Origin: an uncultured Latescibacterota bacterium
GTDB taxonomy: Bacteria > Latescibacterota > UBA2968
NCBI GenBank assembly: GCA_958295785.1
Contig: OY282377.1
Span: 1,068,394-1,132,393 of the forward strand
Direction of reading: 5' to 3'
Length of the DNA stretch: 64,000 nt
In this document: positions 54,005-61,900 of the stretch, in pieces
How positions within the stretch are numbered: position 1 is the stretch's first letter
Layout: each line of letters begins with the position of its first letter
Notes under the pieces: generated by a model
What the model saw: the letters and a program-made list of their open reading frames with translations, nothing else
What the model was told of the DNA's origin: nothing
Databases searched by the model: none
Program-made: the position numbers and the translations under genes

Positions 54005-55834
54005 TCAATTTCCAAACGCGCCGTTGCCAATGGCAAAGATGTTGTTGGGATCCATTGCTTTTTTGAGTTGCCGCAAGACCGCGATGCTGTTTTCGCTTTG
54101 AATTTGCGGCAGAAAGTCCCTGCGGAGTTTGCCCACGCCGTGGTGGTGCGATAGGGATCCGCCGTGGTCCAAAATTTCTTGGCGCAAGGCGCGCTCGATC
54201 TCGTGATAAACGCCCACGGCATCTGCAAGCCCCTGCCCGCAAAAGCCCATCGTAAAATAGATGCACACGCCCGTGTGGTAGGTCTGCGTCACGCGATAGG
54301 CCAGATAGGGTTTGCCCGGGATGCCGTGTTTGTTGTGCAATGCGGACAAGGTCTTTGCCACCGCGCCGATGACCTCGTGAATATTCGTCCACGGCACCGA
54401 GGTCTCAAAGGTCTCGCCCAAGATGTGAAACTGGCTGAAAAAATCGCGGATATACGCAATGCCAAACGTCAGCATATACCCGCGCTTGCCATTGCTCGCG
54501 CCGCCCGAAATCCCGCCGTACTTTTTCGCCAACCTGAAAATCGTCTTGGCCTGCTGCCCGACCTCGTCTTTGTTGCCCTCCATCGCAATCGTACACGCCA
54601 CCACCCGCTTTGGATCAAAGCCCTTGAGCTTAAACAGGAAGAAACGCTGAATCCCCTGCGCGACCTTTTTGAATCCCTTGGCCGCGGGCTTCAATGCCTG
54701 TCCAAAGCGAAATTCCGTGTTGTTCAGCAGGCGAATGCTCGCGGGAATTTGTCCGGTCTGCCGCAGTGCTTTGAGATAATCCACGCCCTGTTCAAATGAC
54801 GGAAATACCAATGAGCCAAATTGCTGCGCCTCGGGCTGTTTGTGGATTTTGATAATCGCTTGGGTGATGATCCCCAAATTGCCCTCGCTGCCAAATAAAA
54901 AGGATCGGGGTTGCACGCCGGTCGAATTGCGCGGCGTGGCGTGGCGCGTCTCCACCTCGCCGGTGGGCGTCACCAACTTGGCTTCGAGCACGATATCTTC
55001 AATATTGCCGTAGCGATTCTTTTTCATGCCGCTGGCATTCGTCGAAATCCAACCGCCCAGGGTCGAAAACTCCAAGCTGTCTGGATCGTGTCCGGATGTG
55101 TATCCCCGCGCATTGAGCGCGTGCTCCAACTGCTTGCCGGAAATGCCCGCTTCCACGCACGCCTGCAAATTCGCTTCGTCCAACCACACCACGCGATTCA
55201 TGCGCCGCATATCCACCGATGCGACCAGCCGCGTCTCTGAGGGCGGAACGACCAGCGCGCCGCTCACATTCGTCCCCCCGCCGTAGGGCACGAGCACCGC
55301 GTTGTGGGCATTTGCAAGGTGGATAATCTGTTGCACATCTGCCTCGCCCTCTGGGAACAGCACCACATCGACCAAGCGTTCCGGGGGGCGATGGTACAAA
55401 ATTTGGTACACCTCATCCACGCTCAACTGCCCGTGGCTGTGCGTCAACCGCAGGTGGTCTTCCTGCGACGCGCAATCCTCTGAAAGCACCTCGCGCACCG
55501 CATCTAAAAAACCCGCGTTTGCAATGGGCGCGGGCAAGTCGCGGTGTTCGACCTCCTGTCCCATATCTTCGGGGCGGATCGGCAGATCGAGCACCTCTTC
55601 GACAAAGGGGAGAAAATAGGGCATCTGATAGCCGCACAGCGGATACCGCGTGCCGGTCACATGCACGGTTCGGTCATCGTCAAATTCAAACCGCGTATCC
55701 GCATAGCCCCACTTATGGGCAAATTGCTCGTCCTTTGATCGATCAAAAAAATCGCCTTCGCGGGCAAAAACGCGCCGTCTGCAAATGTGCAAAAATGCCA
55801 GTGCCAAAAATGCGATAAGCGTCAATTCAATCAT
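54005..55834 (-). CDS. Alkylglycerone-phosphate synthase-like FAD enzyme (ether-bond formation)
   Basis: 609 residues, close to eukaryotic AGPS after its targeting signal. An N-terminal hydrophobic helix (IELTLIAFLALAFLHICRRR) suggests membrane association. The FAD-binding region has VPYGGGTNVSGAL (about 185-200). The stretch around residues 258-290 (GHDPDSLEFSTLGGWISTNA, SGMKKNRYGNIED) is nearly the eukaryotic AGPS sequence. The C-terminus holds the essential His cluster SHHHGVGKLR. AGPS replaces the acyl chain of acyl-dihydroxyacetone phosphate with a fatty alcohol, making the ether bond. Neighbours supply the alcohol and the acyl-DHAP. GGGGAT precedes the start. Confidence 0.9.
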   Translation of the reverse strand: MIELTLIAFLALAFLHICRRRVFAREGDFFDRSKDEQFAHKWGYADTRFEFDDDRTVHVTGTRYPLCGYQMPYFLPFVEEVLDLPIRPEDMGQEVEHRDLPAPIANAGFLDAVREVLSEDCASQEDHLRLTHSHGQLSVDEVYQILYHRPPERLVDVVLFPEGEADVQQIIHLANAHNAVLVPYGGGTNVSGALVVPPSETRLVASVDMRRMNRVVWLDEANLQACVEAGISGKQLEHALNARGYTSGHDPDSLEFSTLGGWISTNASGMKKNRYGNIEDIVLEAKLVTPTGEVETRHATPRNSTGVQPRSFLFGSEGNLGIITQAIIKIHKQPEAQQFGSLVFPSFEQGVDYLKALRQTGQIPASIRLLNNTEFRFGQALKPAAKGFKKVAQGIQRFFLFKLKGFDPKRVVACTIAMEGNKDEVGQQAKTIFRLAKKYGGISGGASNGKRGYMLTFGIAYIRDFFSQFHILGETFETSVPWTNIHEVIGAVAKTLSALHNKHGIPGKPYLAYRVTQTYHTGVCIYFTMGFCGQGLADAVGVYHEIERALRQEILDHGGSLSHHHGVGKLRRDFLPQIQSENSIAVLRQLKKAMDPNNIFAIGNGAFGN

Positions 55835-55848
55835 TGTTCATATCCCCG

Positions 55849-56435
55849 TTAAAACGACAATCGCACGAGAGTGACAACTTCGCGCACGAACTTGTCAAAA
55901 GAAGAACACCGCCGCGCGTTCTCCAAATCGACCCGACTCGCAAAGGCCGCTTGGTCAAGGGTCTCTCGGTAGGCCGAACCCGGTGGCTTATGGCGCGAGA
56001 GCCAACCTTTTGCATTGCGATGCGCTCGGCGTCTTCGGGCGCGGCGAGGTCGGCGGGGAGACCTCTGCAACCCGCTAGCGATTCGGCAGCCGCCACAAAC
56101 CATGACTCGAACTCGCTTTTTGCAATGACGACCGAAATGCGTCTATCCGGTCGGCAATTTTTCGCTCGCACAACGACTTTTGGCCCCAACTGCGCGGGAC
56201 AATCACCGTCCGCATCAAACAGCACGATAATCCCGTCTGTGGGAGATGTGCGTCTTGCGGCGAACTCGACAGCTCTTTCGAGCTCGCCCTGCTTGAGCAA
56301 CTTGTTCTTGGATATGCGGATCGGAGGCGCCACCTCAATATCGTAAATCTGCAATTTTTCGTACAGAACCCGCCGCAGCAAGACTGGCACGGCTTTGGCA
56401 TCCCCGTGGCCTTCAACTATGGCGATCAGTTTCAT
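55849..56435 (-). pseudogene. DUF4276 (Toprim-like) protein, frameshifted
   Basis: The N-terminal 143 codons carry the DUF4276 pattern: VEGHGDAKAVPVLLRRVL near residue 8 and an acidic pair in IIVLFDADGDCPAQ. After MQK the frame is lost, but the neighbouring phase continues with the expected end (AYRETLDQAAFASRVDLENA, then CSSFDKFVREV), stopping at 55849. The join is at a T4 run (56008-56011, A4 on the coding strand); one more A restores it. The start overlaps the ATPase stop (ATGA). It is the effector half of an ATPase-nuclease type pair, either dead or miscalled. Confidence 0.75.
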
Positions 56436-57619
56436 GAAACCGGCTCGAACAGCGTGAGTTGGGGATCGGGCTTGAGTTGATCCATGCGGAGGAGTTCGCC
56501 TGCTGTGTAGAGGTGATCGCCCAAAGCCGACCTGCCAGCTTCGTCCAAAGGGCCGATCTCGGTATTGCCATCTTCGGAAATGACGGCCAAAATCTCGCTA
56601 TGGCGTATGGACACATCGTCGAGCAAATCCGGGCTGTGGCTGGTGATAAGCACTTGGTTGTGAGTGCTCGAATCTCGCAGGCCATCTGTCAAAACGCCGG
56701 CAGCGGCCGGATGCAGGGTGCTCTCCGGCTCCTCAATCGCAATCAGCCTGTCCCGGCTCGTCGGCACTTGGAACAGGGCCACGAGCACGCCCAACGCTCT
56801 TAGCGTGCCATCTGACATGTTGGTGGCGAGGAATCGCCACGGGTACTGCGCGCCCTTAACGGCCTGCTTAAATTCGAGAATCTCCCGAGGCCCAACGGCC
56901 TTGGGATTCACGGCCACGATACCCGGCGCGACCTGTGCGAGATATTCCTCCACCCGACCCTTTAGGCCGGGCGAACGGTCGATCATCTTGGCGAGAACAC
57001 TGGACAGATTCGATCCGTCTCTGTTGAGCAGGTCGCCGGGATCGGGCGGTTGAGGCTCGCGGATGCTATCGGGATTTAAGTTGTAAAAACCCATTGAACT
57101 GAGGGCGTCGTAGAGCGGGCGGAATGCGTCTATGCCAGAGACATGGACCAAAAAGAGGCGGTCCTTGGGAACCGCGGGCGCAGGCTGAAAACTGACGTGC
57201 TCGAGTTCGCCGTCCTTTATCCGGTAGCAGGCCGTGCCATCCGCCCTCGAGCGTATCTCGCACTCCTCTTGGGCCACCACATAAGCCCCGCGTTTGGCCC
57301 CAATGCTGAATGCGTAATGCCCGAATTGGCCGCCGTGCAACTGAAACTCAATCCGAATTGCAAAGTGCGTGGGATGCCCACTCGACCACCTCCGCACCTC
57401 GTTGATGCCGCCTCGGTCGCGCAGCGCGTGATCCAATGAATGGCGCAGCGAATCCGCGATGAACCGCAGTGAATCGACAAAATTGCTCTTGCCGCACCCG
57501 TTCGGGCCGACGAGGATCGACAGGGGGCCGAGGCGCACATCGCAAGCGCCGATGCTTTTGTAATTGCGTAGAACGACGCGCGTCACCAACTTGGGATCTG
57601 ACAGGGGCTTTGATTTCAT
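56432..57619 (-). CDS. AAA (RecF/OLD-like) ATPase paired with DUF4276
   Basis: 395 residues. Walker A is GPNGCGKS (38-45) after VVLRNYKSIGACDVRLGPLS. The ABC-type signature region is NMSDGTLRALGVLVAL, and Walker B is RLIAIEEPESTLHP followed by LITSHSPDLLDDV. This layout is that of the AAA_21/OLD-like ATPases that team with Toprim or DUF4276 partners in phage-defence operons. The start was set at MKSKPLSD, just before the first strand. It begins 44 bp after the acyltransferase stop. The longer open frame upstream is antisense-free shadow of the acyltransferase. Confidence 0.88.
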   Translation of the reverse strand: MKSKPLSDPKLVTRVVLRNYKSIGACDVRLGPLSILVGPNGCGKSNFVDSLRFIADSLRHSLDHALRDRGGINEVRRWSSGHPTHFAIRIEFQLHGGQFGHYAFSIGAKRGAYVVAQEECEIRSRADGTACYRIKDGELEHVSFQPAPAVPKDRLFLVHVSGIDAFRPLYDALSSMGFYNLNPDSIREPQPPDPGDLLNRDGSNLSSVLAKMIDRSPGLKGRVEEYLAQVAPGIVAVNPKAVGPREILEFKQAVKGAQYPWRFLATNMSDGTLRALGVLVALFQVPTSRDRLIAIEEPESTLHPAAAGVLTDGLRDSSTHNQVLITSHSPDLLDDVSIRHSEILAVISEDGNTEIGPLDEAGRSALGDHLYTAGELLRMDQLKPDPQLTLFEPVS

Positions 57620-57663
57620 AAAAGGAAGGGGAAGGCGTACGGGGCTTGCTCGTCCGGCTGGTT

Positions 57664-59613
57664 TTAGGATTCTTCCGGGTTGAGCAACGTGGCAATATGC
57701 ACGGCTTGAAACAGCGCGGCGGCTTCGGCCTGAATCCGCAACGACCGTCTTTTGGGCAGCAGGGCCGTTTCGCCGAGCATGGGCGGCGAGACCCACACAT
57801 CGACTTGGCCCGGATTGATATCGATATTGCCCTTTGGGCATTTGGGCCACAGCGCGTGCAGGCCGCGGTAGGCAATGGGCACGATCACCACGTCTTGGGG
57901 CAATTGTGCAAAGACCCCGTGCTGAAGCGGAAATTGCTGAATGGCAAAGGCCGCGGTCGTCGCCATGGGGTAAATAACGCCTGGTCGCTCGGTCAAGGCG
58001 TGGGCCACGCGCTGCGTGGTATGCCCCGCGGCATGGGATCGCTCGAGCATCACATAGCCGTCCACGGTTTCCAAAACCCGGTCGAAAACCTCGGACGACA
58101 TGCCAAATTGCGTGATCTGTTTCGATCCAATTTTGATGCCCGAACGCGCCAGCCCGGTGCGCGCCAAAATCACGCACGGTTCGGGTTTGTCCCACCCCAT
58201 CGCGTTCAAAAACGCGCGGGTCTGCAAGACCTCGTACAAAACCGGGTGGTCGAACAAACTCTGATGCGTGGGCAAAAAGATGATTCGCCGATTTTCTCCA
58301 TTCGCCCGCAGCGCGTGCATAACGGCGTCAAACTGGGGGTCGATAAACACATCGACCCGAATGTCGAAAATAGCCAGCGTGCGATGCCCCCAATCGAGCC
58401 AGGCGCGCCACCCGGCTTCGCGGCGGCGAATGGGATCGGCTTCTTTGTGCAACAATTTCTTTTTTTTTTGTCCGGTCTTGAGCGAAGCCGCCAGCCATTT
58501 GGCAAAACGCATCCCGCGTTGCAGTTTTGAAAATTGCCCCCGACGACCGACATGGGGATAGTCCAAAAATCGTCCCCGCGCCGTATCCGCGAGCAAGGCG
58601 GGCATTTCCAAGCGCGAAATTTTTTGCGACGTGCGGTTGATCTGCGCGTTGACAGCACCGATGAGTTTGACGGAGAGATCGATCATATCCCGCGTCAAAT
58701 AGCTGTACTCCTGCCCGTACCAATACAACTTGGGCCGCAGCTTGGTGGGGTCTTCCTGATGGGCGTGCAAAAACTCGATCAACAGCGCCTTGATGCGCGC
58801 CACATCGCCAGCAATCGCATTCAAATTGGACTCGGGGCGCGCGCCGCGCAACCGCGCCAAAGCTATGTCGGCATCGACGATAACCTTCCACACCGACACG
58901 CCGAACCAGCCAAAATTCGTCAGATAATTGTAGCGCGTTGAAAGCAAGCCCCCCGCGGCGATCAAATTGAGCGTGCGCTGTGCCACGTCGCGCAACAAAT
59001 CGCGCAAGCAGCCTTCGACGCGCTCGCCATCTATGTCGCAGACATAGACCTCGTCCCAACGCGCGTCTTCATCGACGACAACATCGCCGAGCACCTCGGC
59101 GACTGCGCGTGCGTGCGACATCGGCACCTGCGTAATACGCACCTGCGCGAGGGCCTCTTCCACGGCTTCGGGCGCGTGCAACTCTTCCTCGGCCAGTGCT
59201 TTCAAATACAGGGATTGATACAATTTCAAAAAATCCCGCGCATCGCCATGGCCCCGCGCGACAAATTGCCGCACAAGTTGCAAATACATCCGGCTGCCCG
59301 CGTGGTATTGCGGAAGCAGATCGGCAAATGGGCGATACGCCTCGGTCAATCGCGCATTGCGAATCTCGGGCAGGCCGCGAAAAATCGCATCCACAATTTG
59401 AGCGCGAAATTGCAATGCCTTCAGATCCATTGCCCCGCGCTGGGTTTTCGGCCAGACGAGCGCGCCCGGGTCGAGGTCGTCAAAATAGCCATCGTGCCTG
59501 ATGGCTTCGAGCATGACCTGGACGGATTGGTCGTAAATCGCCAACATCTGATCGGGGTCGTCGAGCAGGATTTCGTGCAGCGGGCGAGGGTCTGATTTGT
59601 CGCGGGTCAGCAT
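57664..59613 (-). CDS. GNPAT/PlsB-type glycerol(one)-phosphate acyltransferase
   Basis: 649 residues. The acyltransferase domain is in the C-terminal third: block I H450-x4-D455 in FLPTHQSLFDHPVLYEVL, block II around LARTGLARSGIKIGS, block III YVMLERSHAAGHT and block IV VIVPIAYRGLH. The large N-terminal helical half has no family I recognise. Size and layout are like eukaryotic GNPAT (about 680 residues) and shorter than E. coli PlsB. Next to a fatty acyl-CoA reductase and an AGPS it most likely acylates dihydroxyacetone phosphate. AAGGAAG lies inside the end of the reductase gene; the two genes are 5 bp apart. Confidence 0.85.
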   Translation of the reverse strand: MLTRDKSDPRPLHEILLDDPDQMLAIYDQSVQVMLEAIRHDGYFDDLDPGALVWPKTQRGAMDLKALQFRAQIVDAIFRGLPEIRNARLTEAYRPFADLLPQYHAGSRMYLQLVRQFVARGHGDARDFLKLYQSLYLKALAEEELHAPEAVEEALAQVRITQVPMSHARAVAEVLGDVVVDEDARWDEVYVCDIDGERVEGCLRDLLRDVAQRTLNLIAAGGLLSTRYNYLTNFGWFGVSVWKVIVDADIALARLRGARPESNLNAIAGDVARIKALLIEFLHAHQEDPTKLRPKLYWYGQEYSYLTRDMIDLSVKLIGAVNAQINRTSQKISRLEMPALLADTARGRFLDYPHVGRRGQFSKLQRGMRFAKWLAASLKTGQKKKKLLHKEADPIRRREAGWRAWLDWGHRTLAIFDIRVDVFIDPQFDAVMHALRANGENRRIIFLPTHQSLFDHPVLYEVLQTRAFLNAMGWDKPEPCVILARTGLARSGIKIGSKQITQFGMSSEVFDRVLETVDGYVMLERSHAAGHTTQRVAHALTERPGVIYPMATTAAFAIQQFPLQHGVFAQLPQDVVIVPIAYRGLHALWPKCPKGNIDINPGQVDVWVSPPMLGETALLPKRRSLRIQAEAAALFQAVHIATLLNPEES

Positions 59614-59618
59614 ATCGA

Positions 59619-61235
59619 TCAACTTCCTTTTGCCACATCTGTTTTGAGCACATGGCGTTGCAAGCCGGGGATGTGGATCTCTTTGAGGTAAGTGGGCCAA
59701 TTGATGCGCGTGACATCGCAATTAAAAATTTGTTTGTCTTCTGCGTCCATGCCGTTGAACAGGCGGGTCGTGTTGTCGTTTTGAAACACGCAATCGAGAA
59801 ACGTATAAGAGGTATAAATATCGGCGAGCGACAGGGTATTTTCCAATGTGGCATTTAAGATGGACAGGTGGCGTTTCTGCTTTGAAACGTCGATGATCGG
59901 CACGCGGTTGAGTGCCCATTGCGCCATTTTGAGGGGCAACTGGTAGCGATAGCGCAACTTGCGGCGGAATTGCGGCAGCGTGGGATAGGTCCACGGCCCC
60001 ACTGCGATGGGGTTGCCCTGCCGGTCTCGCATGGGATTTTTTCCAAAATACTCGCAAACATATTGCACGGTCTCGCCCACGGTCACGGGATTACTCGCGC
60101 CTGTGGTGACGTGATAAACCTTCAAATCGGACGCTGTTTTGATCGCGGGCAAAACCCCGATGATCACATTGACGATAATATCCACGGGAATAATGTCTAA
60201 AATCGTTTCTGGACGCGCGGGGAAATCCGTCAGTCTCCCCTTGCCGTAATGGATAATGATCGGGTCCGCCACTTTTAGCCCCTCCAGCCAGCCGGGCTCG
60301 GGGTCGGACAAACTGCTCTCAATAATTGAGGGACGGACGATCGCAGTTGGCAAATTCCCCCGCATCTTGGCGATCACCTGCTCGCCCATCGCCTTGGTCA
60401 AAGAATAACTGTCGCACCAGCCCAATTCGCGCCCGCGCTGTATGCCCCGCGCCACCATGCGTTCTCGCACCCAGCGTTGGCGCAACGCCTCCATCTGGTG
60501 TTCGCGCCTGTGCGCGGTCACGCGCTTGCCCCGGTCCTTTTTGTCGAGCAAGCGCGTAAATTCGGCGAATCGCTCGGGGCGACGAGACGCGGCCTCTGTT
60601 TTGCGGCCATAGGCCAAAATGCTTTCGATCTCCGAATCCAAATTGTAATTGGGCGCACGGCCATTGCCCATCAGGTGCGCCACGGTTTGATCGGGTATGG
60701 GCGCGTCTTCGGAAATGACCCCCTTTTGCCGCCCGTTGACATAAGCGGTTGAAACGTGTACGAGCACGGCATCGCGGCACGCCTTGGCAAATTCGACAAT
60801 CCGCATCACGCCCAAGGTATTTTGAGCCAGTGCCAGATCCAGCGGTTCGTCGAAAACCACCGTGGCCGCGCTGTTGATCACGATATCGACTTCGCGGGTC
60901 AACCGCCCGTAAGTTTCCGCGTCCATGCCCAGGCGATCTTTTGCCAAATCGCTCGGCACAGCCACGAGTTTTTCGCGCATCACATCGCCAAATTGATCGC
61001 CGAGTTCTGCGCGCAATCGCGCAAACGCATTGGATTGTAAAATTTCGCGCTCGAGGCGGTCATCGACACTGACGGGCTTGCCCGCCCCTCGGCTTCGCGG
61101 GCGCACCATGAGATAGATGCGCCCCACATCCGGCGCATGGCGGAGAATTTTTTCCACCGTGCCCTTGCCCAAAAAACCCGTTGCACCCGTGATAAAAAGC
61201 ACCTTGCGGCTCAAAAATGGAATGACGACGCTCAT
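59619..61235 (-). CDS. Fatty acyl-CoA reductase (FAR type, alcohol-forming)
   Basis: 538 residues. The NAD(P)-binding motif is GATGFLGK (17-24) in VLFITGATGFLGKGTVEKIL. The active-site tyrosine and lysine lie in CDSYSLTKAMGEQ. The C-terminal part (about 400-520) is the male-sterility/FAR_C-like domain. It would reduce acyl-CoA to fatty alcohol with NADPH, as FAR1 does for ether lipids or as bacterial FARs do for wax esters. It is first in the minus-strand lipid run and coupled to the acyltransferase gene. GGAGC precedes the chosen ATG; the 15 codons upstream are unsupported. Confidence 0.9.
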   Translation of the reverse strand: MSVVIPFLSRKVLFITGATGFLGKGTVEKILRHAPDVGRIYLMVRPRSRGAGKPVSVDDRLEREILQSNAFARLRAELGDQFGDVMREKLVAVPSDLAKDRLGMDAETYGRLTREVDIVINSAATVVFDEPLDLALAQNTLGVMRIVEFAKACRDAVLVHVSTAYVNGRQKGVISEDAPIPDQTVAHLMGNGRAPNYNLDSEIESILAYGRKTEAASRRPERFAEFTRLLDKKDRGKRVTAHRREHQMEALRQRWVRERMVARGIQRGRELGWCDSYSLTKAMGEQVIAKMRGNLPTAIVRPSIIESSLSDPEPGWLEGLKVADPIIIHYGKGRLTDFPARPETILDIIPVDIIVNVIIGVLPAIKTASDLKVYHVTTGASNPVTVGETVQYVCEYFGKNPMRDRQGNPIAVGPWTYPTLPQFRRKLRYRYQLPLKMAQWALNRVPIIDVSKQKRHLSILNATLENTLSLADIYTSYTFLDCVFQNDNTTRLFNGMDAEDKQIFNCDVTRINWPTYLKEIHIPGLQRHVLKTDVAKGS

Positions 61236-61370
61236 AAAAAGCTCCGGCAATGGGGAATGGAGAACGAAAAACCGCGTCAAAAAGTGCCCTAATTAAAGGC
61301 GTCCATTGGGCATGTGTCAACCCCTTTCTCGCACGCGGCTCACATGCGCGAACCCCTTCCAAAAATGGGG

Positions 61371-61399
61371 TTGACAAAAAAAAGAGCAAATCCTATCTT
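61371..61399 (+). promoter_or_regulatory. Sigma-70-type promoter of ndk
   Basis: TTGACA at 61371-61376 and TATCTT at 61394-61399 with a 17-bp spacer, 53 bp upstream of the ndk ATG. This is the best promoter match I saw in the window. Confidence 0.7.
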
Positions 61400-61451
61400 G
61401 TCCATCTTCAAGCGCGATACGCGCCGCATTTTCACGCGGATTTTAACAACT

Positions 61452-61850
61452 ATGGAACGCACCTTGCTCATCGTCAAACCCGATGCAGTTGCACAAAATG
61501 TCATCGGCGAAATCATCCGCCGGTTGGAAGCAAAGAATTTTCGGGTTGCCGAACTGAAAATGACGCGCCTCACGCGCGAACAAGCCGCCGAGTTTTACGT
61601 GGTGCATCGCCAACGGCCTTTTTACAATGACCTGCTCAATTTTATGACCTCCGGCCCCTGCGTGCCGATGGTCCTCGAGCGCGAAAACGCCGTCTCATTT
61701 TTGCGCGAAACCATTGGCAGCACCAATCCCGCAGAAGCCGCCGAAGGCACCATCCGCAAAGACTTTGCCACCGACATTCAGAACAACGCGGTCCACGCCT
61801 CGGATTCGCGGGAAAACGCGGCTGGGGAAGTGGCGTTCTTTTTTGCCTAA
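61452..61850 (+). CDS. ndk: Nucleoside-diphosphate kinase
   Basis: 132 residues, slightly short of the usual 140. [20 protein letters not shown] at the N-terminus and NNAVHASDS with the phosphorylated H115 are diagnostic. It transfers the gamma phosphate among nucleoside triphosphates and diphosphates. The C-terminus ([12 protein letters not shown]) is normal for the family. The start was chosen from family alignment; upstream codons overlap the promoter. Confidence 0.97.
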   Translation: MERTLLIVKPDAVAQNVIGEIIRRLEAKNFRVAELKMTRLTREQAAEFYVVHRQRPFYNDLLNFMTSGPCVPMVLERENAVSFLRETIGSTNPAEAAEGTIRKDFATDIQNNAVHASDSRENAAGEVAFFFA

Positions 61851-61900
61851 ATGCGGGGGTTGACAATACCCGTTACTTTTTATTTTTTTTGAGAATTAAA

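Noticed and set aside
57625-58195. Upstream extension of the AAA ATPase frame
   Set aside because: It overlaps the acyltransferase gene and has no similarity to ATPases; the domain begins at MKSKPLSD.
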